A stretch of 19,073 bases of DNA, taken from the NCBI GenBank assembly GCA_964436305.1, contig CAYTCI010000079.1, positions 1 to 19,073 on the forward strand, read 5' to 3'. The DNA is from JAKPUX01 sp964436305 (GTDB lineage: Bacteria > Zhuqueibacterota > Zhuqueibacteria > Residuimicrobiales > Residuimicrobiaceae). Shown one piece after another: positions 7,730 to 15,599 of the stretch (positions within the stretch are counted from its first letter, which is position 1; the number at the start of each line of letters is the position of its first letter). The position numbers and the translations under genes were made by a program. The notes under the pieces were generated by a model. That model was not told the DNA's origin. It ran no database searches and saw only the letters and a list, made by a program, of their open reading frames with translations.

Positions 7730-9025
7730 ATGTCTGCAACAAAAACGGAATTTCAGGGCAATATCGGCATCCTCGTCGGCGGCGGCCCCGCGCCCGGCCT
7801 CAACGGCGTCATCGCTGCGGTCACCATCGAGGCCCGGCGCCACAATCTCAATGTCTATGGCATCATGGACGGCTACAAGTGGCTCGTCAAGGGCGACGAG
7901 GCCGAGTTCATGGAACACGTCAAGGAACTGCGCATCAGCGACGTCTCGCGCATTCATTATGACGGCGGCTCGATTCTCCGCACCTCCCGCACCAATCCCG
8001 CCAAGAGCCCCAACGGCGTCGAGAACTCGGTCAAGCTGCTTAAAAAACTCGACATCGGTTACATGGTCACCATCGGCGGCGATGACACCGCCTACGGCGC
8101 CATGGAGATCGCCCGTGCCGCCGGCGGTCAGATCAAGTTCGCCCACGTCCCCAAGACCATCGACAACGATCTGCCCTTGCCCAACAACCTGCCGACCTTC
8201 GGCTACCAGACCGCCCGCGACCTCGGCGCCACCCTGGTCAAGAACCTGATGGAAGACGCCCGCACCATGGACCGCTGGTACATCACCGTCGCCATGGGCC
8301 GCCACGCCGGCCATCTCGCCCTCGGCATCGCCAAATCGGCCGGCGCCACCATTGCCATCATCGCCGAAGAGTTCGGCCATGAAGGCCTCATTCCCCTCGA
8401 TCAGATCTGCGACATCGTCGAGACCGCGGTCATCAAACGCCGCGCCATGGGCAGCCGGCACGGCGTCGTCGTCATCGCCGAGGGCGTGGCCGAACGCCTC
8501 AGCCCCGAAGAGCTGAAGCAGATCCCCGGCGTCATCGTCGAGTACGACTCCTTCGGTAATATCCTCCACTCCGAGATCGAACTCGGCAAGATCATCAAGC
8601 TCAAGGTCGAGAGCCGCTTCGCCGCCCGCGGCGACAAGATGTCGATGGTCGAGATCAACATCGGCTACGTCCTGCGCTGCGCCGACCCCATCCCCTTCGA
8701 CCAGGAGTACACCCGCGACCTGGGCTTCCAGGCCGTGCGCTATCTCCTCAACGACGGCAGCAGCTACCAAGGCAACGCGATGATCTCGGTCGACAATGGC
8801 AAACTCCACCCGATCCCCTTTGACGAGATCATCGACAAGGAGACCAAAAAGACCGCCGTGCGGTATGTCGATATCCTCAGCGATTCCTACCGCGTCGCCC
8901 GCAGCTATATGGTCCGCCTCGAAAAACGCGACCTCGAGGACAAGGAGTTCCTGGCCAAGCTCGCGGCGGCGGCACGCATGACGCCGAAGCAGTTCGTCGA
9001 GCGTTTCGCCTACCTCGCCCGCTGA
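7730..9025 (+). CDS. pfp: Pyrophosphate--fructose 6-phosphate 1-phosphotransferase
   Basis: This 431-residue phosphofructokinase interconverts fructose 6-phosphate and fructose 1,6-bisphosphate in glycolysis. Two positions indicate pyrophosphate rather than ATP: the phosphate-donor motif reads TIGGDDTAYGA (GGDD, where ATP enzymes have GGDGS), and the catalytic motif reads PKTIDNDL (Lys where ATP enzymes usually have Gly). The N-terminal GILVGGGPAPGLNGVI and the MGRHAGHLAL substrate motif are also clear. The PPi enzyme is reversible, so it can serve gluconeogenesis too. I chose ATG 7730 because AGGAG lies eight bases upstream; an in-frame ATG at 7697 lacks this and adds an unrelated extension. 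It is probably cotranscribed with pheA and ends at a strong terminator 20 bases on. Confidence 0.94.
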   Translation: MSATKTEFQGNIGILVGGGPAPGLNGVIAAVTIEARRHNLNVYGIMDGYKWLVKGDEAEFMEHVKELRISDVSRIHYDGGSILRTSRTNPAKSPNGVENSVKLLKKLDIGYMVTIGGDDTAYGAMEIARAAGGQIKFAHVPKTIDNDLPLPNNLPTFGYQTARDLGATLVKNLMEDARTMDRWYITVAMGRHAGHLALGIAKSAGATIAIIAEEFGHEGLIPLDQICDIVETAVIKRRAMGSRHGVVVIAEGVAERLSPEELKQIPGVIVEYDSFGNILHSEIELGKIIKLKVESRFAARGDKMSMVEINIGYVLRCADPIPFDQEYTRDLGFQAVRYLLNDGSSYQGNAMISVDNGKLHPIPFDEIIDKETKKTAVRYVDILSDSYRVARSYMVRLEKRDLEDKEFLAKLAAAARMTPKQFVERFAYLAR

Positions 9026-9043
9026 GTCCGCAAGAGACCGTAT

Positions 9044-9076
9044 AAAAAAAGCCGCTTCGATCGAAGCGGCTTTTTT
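9044..9076. terminator. Bidirectional Rho-independent terminator
   Basis: A perfect 20-base palindrome (arms 9051-9060 and 9061-9070) is flanked by seven A on the left and six T on the right. It can terminate both the plus-strand pfp transcript and the converging minus-strand barrel-gene transcript, whose stop lies 15 bases away. In RNA the central bases form the loop. Confidence 0.95.
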
Positions 9077-9090
9077 GTTTTCCGTCGGGG

Positions 9091-10344
9091 CTAGAGGCCG
9101 ATGGCGAGGCTGGTGGCGAAGCCGCCGCCGCGCACGGCGCCGGGATTGAGACTGCCCACCCCCTGCCAGGCCAGGTCCCAACGCAGACCGCCGCACAGCA
9201 CGCCGAAGCCGAAGGCGCTGCTCCAGCCGCTCTCCGCGGCATGGCCAACGCCGGCGCGCAGACGCAAAAAGCGCCAGGGGGCGTACTCGCCGCCGAGGGC
9301 CAGCTCGGATCCGCCCAGCAGGGTTGCCGCCTTTTCGCCGCCGCGCCATTCGGCGCTGACCAGCCAGCGCGGGCGCAGATAGCTGGCCGAGAGATGCCAG
9401 CGCCGCGGCAGGCGCGTCGAAAAGGCCGGAATGGCCAGGGTCGTGTCGCTGTGGGTCACCACATCCTCCAGATCGAGATCCTCCTCGAGGATGCGGTCGA
9501 TGTTGGTGTCGTCCAGGGTAAAACCGGCCAGCAGCCGTTCACACTGCCGGTTCCAGCGCAGATCCGTGACGAGGTTCTCCGCGTAGAGCGCGAGGCGCAG
9601 CCGGGGGGTGATCACGGCGGTCATGCCGAGATCGAGGCCCCAGCCCTGGCCGCCGCGGGCGGTGCGCAGGCGCGCCTGGCCGTCGGCCGCAGCGCTCGTC
9701 GCGCCGGTCCGCGCCCGTGCGCGCAGGGACTCCACTTCACCGTACCAGGAACCCAGATAGTAATGGGCCGTGAGGCCGAAGGAGAGACTCTGGGTGCCGC
9801 GCAGGGTATAGGGGGGAGAATAGCCGTACGAGAGGGCGAGGTCGCTGAGCAGCAGGGCCCGCCCGGCGGCGGGGATGAAATCGTAGCGGCGCTCCAGTTC
9901 GTTGCCGCGCAGCAGCAGGCTGAAAAGTTCTTCGGCGAGGTGGAAGCGGCCGAGGGCTCGGCTTTGCAGCGACAGGGCCGCCGGGCCGACGGCGATGCTG
10001 AAGGGTCTGGCCGTCAGGCCGAGCCGGCCGCTCACCCCCCGGCCGGCGACGGCGGCGAGCAGCTCCTCTTTGGCCGCCTCATCGAGATAGGCGCCGTTGT
10101 AGCGGCGGTAGCTCTCGAGGCCAAAGGCGTTATCGTCGGCCCAAAGGCTCACACCGAGCAGGGCCAGACTAGTCCGGCTGCCGGTGCTGAAGGCCAGGTT
10201 CGCCGGATTGTGAAAGGGCGCCTCGGCGCCGGTGGCGAGGGTGGCATAGGCCCCATGCAGGCCCACACTGCGCCCCTGGCCGAAAGCGGCAGCCGCACTC
10301 AACCATAATCCCATCACCACCCGCCAGCCGCTGCATCGCTTCAT
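9091..10344 (-). CDS. PorV/FadL-like outer-membrane beta-barrel protein
   Basis: The 417-residue product has a signal peptide (MKRCSGWRVVMGLWLSAAAAFGQG) and then GLHGAYATLATGAEAPFHNPANLAF, the 'one gene per G-x-A, Asn-Pro-Ala' opening seen in PorV/PorQ and FadL-type barrels of FCB bacteria. The remainder alternates polar and hydrophobic residues as in transmembrane beta strands (for example WHLSASYLRPRWLVSAEW, LRLRAGVGH), and the chain ends in a strand, TSLAIGL. It probably sits in the outer membrane; cargo or partner is unknown. Its ATG overlaps the stop of the lipoprotein gene (ATGA, 10344-10341), so the two are likely made together. A bidirectional terminator follows. Family placement is by pattern only; the barrel topology is more certain than the name. 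Confidence 0.78.
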   Translation of the reverse strand: MKRCSGWRVVMGLWLSAAAAFGQGRSVGLHGAYATLATGAEAPFHNPANLAFSTGSRTSLALLGVSLWADDNAFGLESYRRYNGAYLDEAAKEELLAAVAGRGVSGRLGLTARPFSIAVGPAALSLQSRALGRFHLAEELFSLLLRGNELERRYDFIPAAGRALLLSDLALSYGYSPPYTLRGTQSLSFGLTAHYYLGSWYGEVESLRARARTGATSAAADGQARLRTARGGQGWGLDLGMTAVITPRLRLALYAENLVTDLRWNRQCERLLAGFTLDDTNIDRILEEDLDLEDVVTHSDTTLAIPAFSTRLPRRWHLSASYLRPRWLVSAEWRGGEKAATLLGGSELALGGEYAPWRFLRLRAGVGHAAESGWSSAFGFGVLCGGLRWDLAWQGVGSLNPGAVRGGGFATSLAIGL

Positions 10345-10859
10345 TTCACATCCGTCTCCACCATCACCACCACCTGGTCCACCGCGTTATGCTGATAGAT
10401 CGTCCGCGCCGTGGTCAGTTCGCCCTGGATGCGGCCGAAATCGGGCTGGTGAACATCCTGGTTCCAGGCCCGCAGGTAGGCGAGCCAGCGGCAGCCATCG
10501 AGAAAGGCGGCGCGCTCGGCGTTTTGCTGGACCGCCGGCCGGTTCTGCGGATTCTCGGGAATCCGGCCGAACCCGACGGCGCGCAGCGTCCCCTTGCCGG
10601 TGTCCAGCGACACGGCCAGGAGCCGCTCGCGCAGCGTAACGTCAGCCGGCGCCTCGCGGATCTGCTCCTGCAGGCTGAGCAGATCGCCAGCCTGCCGCGC
10701 CAGCTGGACCTCGGTCTCCGGAGCGTTCTGCTTCTCGACCTGTTTGATCTCCTGCTCCGGCTTTTCTTTCCTGCAGCCGCTCATGACCATCAGGAGGGTG
10801 AGGAAAAGAACAAGGCCGGGGCGTCTCCACCCCGGCCTGCTTGCTGTGTTTGAACTCAT
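10341..10859 (-). CDS. LPP20-like lipoprotein
   Basis: The 172-residue product starts with a charged N-region, a hydrophobic stretch (LVLFLTLLMVM) and a lipobox SGC with Cys29 as the lipidated residue. A Glu/Gln/Lys-rich tether follows. The C-terminal half (about residues 95-172) contains LRAVGFGRIPENPQNRPA, a run of Ala-rich residues (AERAAFLDGCRWLAYL) and a strand-rich ending VDQVVVMVETDV, a pattern like the LPP20/FlgP lipoprotein fold; this is a tentative match. Its start overlaps the ahcY stop (ATGA at 10859-10856) and its stop overlaps the barrel gene start. The chained overlaps suggest that lipoprotein and barrel are produced in fixed ratio. An intragenic hairpin lies 22-46 bases inside the gene. 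Confidence 0.75.
   Translation of the reverse strand: MSSNTASRPGWRRPGLVLFLTLLMVMSGCRKEKPEQEIKQVEKQNAPETEVQLARQAGDLLSLQEQIREAPADVTLRERLLAVSLDTGKGTLRAVGFGRIPENPQNRPAVQQNAERAAFLDGCRWLAYLRAWNQDVHQPDFGRIQGELTTARTIYQHNAVDQVVVMVETDVK
10801..10838 (-). terminator. Terminator-like hairpin just after ahcY, inside the lipoprotein gene
   Basis: On the minus strand a perfect 9-base-pair GC stem (arms 10838-10830 and 10821-10813, eight-base loop) is followed by a T-rich stretch (TTGTTCTTTT). It begins about 18 bases after the ahcY stop but lies within the first 20 codons of the lipoprotein. It may reduce read-through from ahcY into the envelope genes unless ribosomes cover it. The T-run is interrupted, so efficiency is uncertain. 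Confidence 0.45.
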
Positions 10860-12115
10860 GTGCCCATTTCCCAGGATGCCAGATAGTGTCGTTGTTCGTC
10901 CGTGAGCTCATCCATTTCAATGTTCATGCTCTTCAGCTTGAGGCGGGCCACCCAGTCCTCGATCTCACTCGGGACCTCATAGACCTGAACCTTGAGGCTG
11001 CCGGCATTCTTGACCACCCATTCGGTGGCCAGGGCCTGGGTCGCAAAGCTCATGTCCATCACCGAGGCGGGATGGCCTTCGGCGGCCGCCAGGTTGATCA
11101 GCCGGCCGTCGGCAAGCAGCCGCACCCGGTTGCCCGAGGGCAGGGTGTACTCATCGACAAAGTTGCGCACCCCGGGACGGCTCGCGACCGCCATCTCCTT
11201 GAGAGCCGGGATGTCGATTTCCACATTAAAGTGGCCGGAGTTGGCCATGATCGCGCCATCCTTCATCACCGCGAAATGCTCGGCGCGCAGGACGTGGATG
11301 TCGCCGGTCAGGGTGCAGAAGAGATCGCCAATGCGGGCCGCCTCGGCCATCGGCATCACCCGATACCCGTCCATCGCCGCCTCGAGCGCCCGGATCGGAT
11401 CGACCTCGGTGATGATGACGTTGGCGCCCATGCCCTTGCAGCGCATCGCAAAACCCTTGCCGCACCAGCCAAAGCCCGAGACCACGACGTTCTTGCCCGC
11501 CAGCAGGATATCGGTGGCGCGGATGATGCCGTCGACGGTCGACTGGCCGGTGCCGTAGCGGTTGTCGAAGAGGTTCTTGGTCGTGGCGTCGTTGACCGCG
11601 ATCACCGGGAATTTCAGGGCGCCGTCCTTGGCCATGGCGCGCAGCCGGATCACGCCGGTGGTGGTCTCCTCCATCGAGCCGATCACCGACTGGACCACCT
11701 CGGGATAATCGAAATGGATGTTCGAGACCAGATCGGCGCCGTCATCCATGGTGATGACCGGGTGGTGCTCGATCGCCGCACGGATGTGCTCATAGTAGAC
11801 CTTCTCGTCCTCGCCCTTGATGGCATAGACGGCAATCCCGTACTCCTCCACCAGCGCGGCGGCGACGTCGTCCTGGGTCGAGAGGGGATTCGAGGCGCAG
11901 AGCACCAGATCGGCGCCGCCGGCCTTGAGGGTGCGCATCAGGTTGGCGGTTTCGGCGGTGACGTGCAGACAGGCCGAAAGTTTCTTGCCCGCCAGCGGTT
12001 TTTCCTGTTCAAACCGCTCCCGCACCTGCCGCAGCACCGGCATGTCATGATCCGCCCACTCGATGCGCTTCTTCCCGCCCCCGGCGAGAGCACTATCCTT
12101 GATATCGTATTTCAC
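10856..12115 (-). CDS. ahcY: S-adenosylhomocysteine hydrolase (short form)
   Basis: This NAD-dependent cytoplasmic enzyme splits S-adenosylhomocysteine into adenosine and homocysteine, removing the product that inhibits methyltransferases. At 419 residues it is the short form found in archaea and Thermotoga-like bacteria, without the roughly 40-residue insertion and extended C-terminus of the 460-residue type. Visible motifs are the substrate-domain LHVTAETANLMRTL and ASNPLSTQDDVAAAL, the hinge AVNDATTKNLFDNRYGTGQS, the Rossmann motif SGFGWCGKGFA, and AEGHPASVMDMSFATQA near the C-terminus. The start is GTG 12115, with GGAGG four bases upstream. metK lies 99 bases upstream with a terminator between; I see no good separate promoter, so partial read-through is possible. 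The lipoprotein gene starts within its stop codon. Confidence 0.96.
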   Translation of the reverse strand: MKYDIKDSALAGGGKKRIEWADHDMPVLRQVRERFEQEKPLAGKKLSACLHVTAETANLMRTLKAGGADLVLCASNPLSTQDDVAAALVEEYGIAVYAIKGEDEKVYYEHIRAAIEHHPVITMDDGADLVSNIHFDYPEVVQSVIGSMEETTTGVIRLRAMAKDGALKFPVIAVNDATTKNLFDNRYGTGQSTVDGIIRATDILLAGKNVVVSGFGWCGKGFAMRCKGMGANVIITEVDPIRALEAAMDGYRVMPMAEAARIGDLFCTLTGDIHVLRAEHFAVMKDGAIMANSGHFNVEIDIPALKEMAVASRPGVRNFVDEYTLPSGNRVRLLADGRLINLAAAEGHPASVMDMSFATQALATEWVVKNAGSLKVQVYEVPSEIEDWVARLKLKSMNIEMDELTDEQRHYLASWEMGT

Positions 12116-12144
12116 ACTGCCTCCAGTATGCTGGTCTATGAGAT

Positions 12145-12179
12145 GAAAAGCCCATCGGCCGCTGATGCACCGATGGGCT
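12145..12179 (-). terminator. Rho-independent terminator after metK
   Basis: A perfect 10-base-pair stem (arms 12179-12170 and 12158-12149, eleven-base loop) lies about 35 bases beyond the metK stop. On the minus strand a short T-run follows (12149-12146) before C-A-T. The stem is strong but the T-tract is short, so leak-through into ahcY is plausible. Confidence 0.75.
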
Positions 12180-12214
12180 GCTGATTCGGAATGGTCAGGC
12201 CCGCCGGCGCGGCT

Positions 12215-13351
12215 TCAACCGCGCGCCAGAACCTCGGCCTTGTCGGTGCGCTCCCAGGGGAAATCCTGGTCGTCGCGGCCGAAATGGCCGTAAGAAGCGG
12301 TCGCCTTGTAGATCGGGCGCCGCAGATCGAGCATCTCGATGATGCCGCGCGGCGTCAGGTTGAAATTCTTGCGGATCAGCTTGACGATCTCTTCGTCCGG
12401 CATGCGGCCGGTGCCGAAGGCGTCCACCATCACCGATACCGGCTCGGCCACGCCGATGGCGTAGGCGAGCTGGATTTCACACTTTTTCGCCAGACCGGCC
12501 GCCACGACATTCTTGGCGATGTAGCGCGCCGCATAGGAGGCCGAACGGTCGACCTTGGTCGGATCTTTGCCCGAAAAGGCGCCACCGCCGTGACGGGCAT
12601 AGCCGCCATAGGTGTCGACGATGATCTTCCGGCCGGTGAGGCCGGTGTCGCCCTGCGGCCCGCCGATGACGAATCGGCCGGTGGGATTGACGTGGTAAAT
12701 AACGCCATGCCCCGGGATCATCTCCTTGGGCAGGATCGGCTCGATCACTTTCTCGATGACGTCCTGGCGGATCTGCTGCTGGCTGACATCGGGATCGTGC
12801 TGGCTGGAGATGACCACCGTCTCGACATAGGCCGGTTTGCCGTCGACGTAATTGACCGTGACCTGGCTCTTGCCATCCGGCCGCAGATAGGGCAGGACGC
12901 CCTGCTTGCGCACTTCCGCCAGGCGGCGGGTGAGTCTGTGGGCGAGGACGATCGGCAGGGGCATCAGCTCCGGGGTCTCGTCGATGGCAAACCCGAACAT
13001 CATGCCCTGATCGCCGGCGCCTTCACGATTGACACCTATCGCAATGTCGGCCGACTGCTGGTCGATGGTGGTGATCACCGCACAGGTCTTGTAATCAAAA
13101 CCGAATTCGGCATTGGTATAGCCGATCTCGCGAATGGTCTCGCGCGCGATCGCGGGAATGTCGACATAGGTGTCCGTGGTGATCTCGCCGCCCACCAGGC
13201 AGAGACCGGTGGTCACGTAGGTCTCGCAGGCGACGCGCCCCTTGGGGTCATCCTTGAATACCGCATCCAGAACTGCATCGGATATCTGATCGGCCACCTT
13301 GTCCGGATGGCCCTCGGTTACTGACTCTGATGTGAAGAGAACTTCCGACAT
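12215..13351 (-). CDS. metK: S-adenosylmethionine synthetase
   Basis: This enzyme makes S-adenosylmethionine from methionine and ATP. The 378-residue product carries TESVTEGHPDKVADQISDAV-type sequence near its N-terminus, GAGDQGMMFGFAIDETPELMPL (the first signature) near residue 115, and GGGAFSGKDPTKVDRSA (the second signature, a P-loop-like segment) near residue 255, all intact. The start is ATG 13351, with AAAGGAGAT at ideal spacing; a longer reading from 13405 adds residues foreign to the family. It feeds methyltransferases whose by-product is cleared by the ahcY product encoded just downstream. The gene has its own terminator. I did not recognise a SAM riboswitch in the 117 bases upstream. 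Confidence 0.97.
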   Translation of the reverse strand: MSEVLFTSESVTEGHPDKVADQISDAVLDAVFKDDPKGRVACETYVTTGLCLVGGEITTDTYVDIPAIARETIREIGYTNAEFGFDYKTCAVITTIDQQSADIAIGVNREGAGDQGMMFGFAIDETPELMPLPIVLAHRLTRRLAEVRKQGVLPYLRPDGKSQVTVNYVDGKPAYVETVVISSQHDPDVSQQQIRQDVIEKVIEPILPKEMIPGHGVIYHVNPTGRFVIGGPQGDTGLTGRKIIVDTYGGYARHGGGAFSGKDPTKVDRSASYAARYIAKNVVAAGLAKKCEIQLAYAIGVAEPVSVMVDAFGTGRMPDEEIVKLIRKNFNLTPRGIIEMLDLRRPIYKATASYGHFGRDDQDFPWERTDKAEVLARG

Positions 13352-13408
13352 GAACACTATCTCCTTTAGGTGTAGGGTTATATTGAAACAACTGCAAATC
13401 TGCACAGG

Positions 13409-13422
13409 ATGTACGCTTACAT
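13409..13422. repeat. Short inverted repeat upstream of metK
   Basis: ATGTA and TACAT half-sites are separated by four bases, about 58 bases before the metK start. The symmetry and position resemble a small repressor operator, but a 5-base half-site is short and can arise by chance. No regulator gene lies nearby. Confidence 0.25.
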
Positions 13423-13468
13423 ACCGTCATAGCGCCCATTGTGCGGAGGACCAAGGCCGTCAGCCGCG

Positions 13469-15268
13469 TTAGTGCCGGGCCAGGGTGTGGTTGGGATCGG
13501 CGACGATCAGGTCGCGGAACTTGCGCCGGAAGACGCTGTGCAGGTACTGCTCCACCTCGTCCGCCGTGTCATAGCTCAACATCCGCTCCGCCAGGTTTTC
13601 GCACTCGTCAAAATGGACCCGGCGGATGATCTCCTTGACCACCAGCAGCGAGACCGGACTGACGCTGAATTCATCCAGTCCCATGCCGAGCAGGGCCATC
13701 GTTGCCAGGGGATCGCTCGCCATTTCCCCGCACATGCCAACCCAGACCCCCTCTTCATGGCCGTGACGAATGGTATCGCGGATCAGCCGCAACACCGAGG
13801 GGCTGAAGGCGCGGTACATCTCATCGACATAGCGGTTGCTGCGGTCGACCGCCAGGGTGTACTGGACCAGATCGTTGGTGCCGATGCTGAGGAAATCGCA
13901 TTCGCGCGCGATCAGATCGGCCGAGACCGCCGCCGAGGGGACCTCGATCATCGCGCCAAAGGGGATCTCCTCATCGAAGGGGATGGCGGCGGCGCGCAGC
14001 CCCTCCTTGACCGATTCGAACACCCGGCGGCAATAGCGCATCTCCGAAACACAACTGATCATCGGGATGAGGATGCGCACTTTGCCCTGCACGCTGGCGC
14101 GCAGGATCGCCCGCAGCTGCCGGCGGAAGACCTCCTCGCTCGCCCGGTAGAGGCGGACGCCGCGGAAGCCGAGAAAGGGATTGGCCTCATGATGGACATG
14201 AAAATGCTTTTGCGCCTTGTCACCGCCGAGATCGAAGGTGCGGAAGATGATCGGCTGCCGGTGCAGGGCCTCGAGGATCCGGACATACTCGTTGTACTGG
14301 TCCTCTTCACTCGGCAGCTCGTCACGCATCATAAAGAGGTACTCGGTGCGGTAGAGCCCGACCCCCATCGCCCCGTCCTCGAGCGCCGGCTGGACCTCCT
14401 CGAAAAACTCGATATTGGCCGCCAGCTCGATATCCTTGCCGTCCCGGGTACGGGCGGGCAGAGCGCAGCTCCGTTCCAGCTTTTTCGACAGCGCCTGGTA
14501 GAGGGCCAGCGACTTTTCGTACTTTTCCCGGGTCTCCGGATTGGGACGAATGATGAGCTGCCCCGAATAGCCGTCGAGGATAACCGGATCGCCGGTGGTC
14601 AGCTGATTACACACCGGCCCGAGGCCGACCACGGAGGGCACCTTGAGAGAGCGCGCAAGGATAGCGGCATGTGAGGTGCGGCTGCCCAGTTCGGTGGCAA
14701 AGCCGAGCACGAAATCCCGGCGCAAATGGATGGTCTCGGAGGGCAGGAGATCGGCGGAAAAGACTACCGCCGGCCCCGGCAGCCCGTCACCCGGCCCTTT
14801 GGCTGAACCCTGGAGGTGGCGGATCACCCGCCGCTTGACATCCTGCACATCGCTGATCCGCGCCCGCATGTACTCGTCCTGGAAATGGGCAAAGGTCTGC
14901 TCGTATTTCTCGAGGACCTGCAAAAAGATCCAGTCGGCATTCAGGCGCTCGTTGCGGATGCGGCGCAGGGATTCGCCGATGATCTCGGGATCGTCCAGCA
15001 TCAGCTTGTGGACCTCAAAGATCTCCGCGCTGCGTTCGCCCAGCATCAGTTGGGTCTGTTCGCCGAGCTCGGTCAGTTCGGCTTTGGCCCGGACGATCGC
15101 GTTGTTCAGTTTCTCGACTTCATTCTCGATCTCCGCTTCCGCGATTTCTCGCGGCCGGACATCCTGGAGGCCGCTGCCAAAGACAAAGGCATGGCCGATG
15201 GCGATACCCTGCGATACCGCCACGCCCTTGATACGAGTCTCCCCGGATGCTGCCTGTTCAGCATTCAT
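13469..15268 (-). CDS. ptsI: PTS enzyme I (phosphoenolpyruvate-protein phosphotransferase)
   Basis: Enzyme I takes phosphate from phosphoenolpyruvate and passes it to HPr. The roughly 600-residue chain begins with IKGVAVSQGIAIG. The phosphorylated histidine lies in GSRTSHAAILARSLKVPSVV near residue 200. The PEP-binding barrel carries LYRTEYLFM, FRTFDLGGDK, FLGFRGVRL, the SIGTNDLVQY loop and the catalytic-cysteine motif GMCGEMASDP. All key residues are present, so the enzyme should be active. The longest frame opens with TTG at 15274, but ATG 15268 two codons later is the more likely start; neither has a strong Shine-Dalgarno, and translation may be coupled to ptsH 22 bases upstream. It is the last gene of the PTS operon. 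Confidence 0.96.
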   Translation of the reverse strand: MNAEQAASGETRIKGVAVSQGIAIGHAFVFGSGLQDVRPREIAEAEIENEVEKLNNAIVRAKAELTELGEQTQLMLGERSAEIFEVHKLMLDDPEIIGESLRRIRNERLNADWIFLQVLEKYEQTFAHFQDEYMRARISDVQDVKRRVIRHLQGSAKGPGDGLPGPAVVFSADLLPSETIHLRRDFVLGFATELGSRTSHAAILARSLKVPSVVGLGPVCNQLTTGDPVILDGYSGQLIIRPNPETREKYEKSLALYQALSKKLERSCALPARTRDGKDIELAANIEFFEEVQPALEDGAMGVGLYRTEYLFMMRDELPSEEDQYNEYVRILEALHRQPIIFRTFDLGGDKAQKHFHVHHEANPFLGFRGVRLYRASEEVFRRQLRAILRASVQGKVRILIPMISCVSEMRYCRRVFESVKEGLRAAAIPFDEEIPFGAMIEVPSAAVSADLIARECDFLSIGTNDLVQYTLAVDRSNRYVDEMYRAFSPSVLRLIRDTIRHGHEEGVWVGMCGEMASDPLATMALLGMGLDEFSVSPVSLLVVKEIIRRVHFDECENLAERMLSYDTADEVEQYLHSVFRRKFRDLIVADPNHTLARH

Positions 15269-15290
15269 ACTCAAAACCCGTCAATAGAGC

Positions 15291-15560
15291 CTACTCTTCA
15301 TCGAACTGCCGTTTATCGATCAGTTCCTCGATCGCTTCCAGGGCGGAGTATTCATCCTCACCGTCGATCCGGATCACGATCTCACTGCCATGGCCCGCCT
15401 CGAGCATCAGCACCCCCATGATACTCTTGGCATTGATTTCCGTCTTGTTGCGCGCAATATAGATGGCCGATTTGAAATGGGAGGCCACCTTGACCAGCTG
15501 TCCCGCAGGGCGGGCGTGAATGCCCAGTTTGTTCTTGATCGTAAAGCGCTTTTCTATCAT
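15291..15560 (-). CDS. ptsH: PTS phosphocarrier protein HPr
   Basis: This 89-residue cytosolic carrier moves phosphate from enzyme I to a IIA protein. His15 sits in the standard GIHARPAGQLVKVAS active-site context. The regulatory-site motif AKSIMGVLML is also present, with Ser exactly at position 46, the residue phosphorylated by HPr kinase/phosphorylase in bacteria that have that enzyme. No hprK gene is in the window, so regulatory phosphorylation is only inferred. It lies 39 bases after IID and 22 before ptsI. The length, His15 and Ser46 leave no serious alternative, apart from a regulatory-type HPr that does not transport sugar. Confidence 0.96.
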   Translation of the reverse strand: MIEKRFTIKNKLGIHARPAGQLVKVASHFKSAIYIARNKTEINAKSIMGVLMLEAGHGSEIVIRIDGEDEYSALEAIEELIDKRQFDEE

Positions 15561-15599
15561 CGGTTTCGTGCTCTGTCTCTGTTAATACCGCTTCAGGTC

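Noticed and set aside
6776..9349. An 857-codon minus-strand open frame opposite pheA and pfp
   Set aside because: It lies antisense to two confidently identified enzymes, crosses a palindromic terminator, and reads as low-complexity Gly/Ala/Asp-rich sequence with no recognisable domain. Such frames arise from codon bias in GC-rich genes.
10841..15421. Plus-strand open frames opposite ahcY, metK and ptsI (e.g. 10841-12184, 12191-13324, 13439-14674)
   Set aside because: These are frame shadows rich in His/Asp/Leu/Arg, typical of complementary-strand reading of conserved genes.
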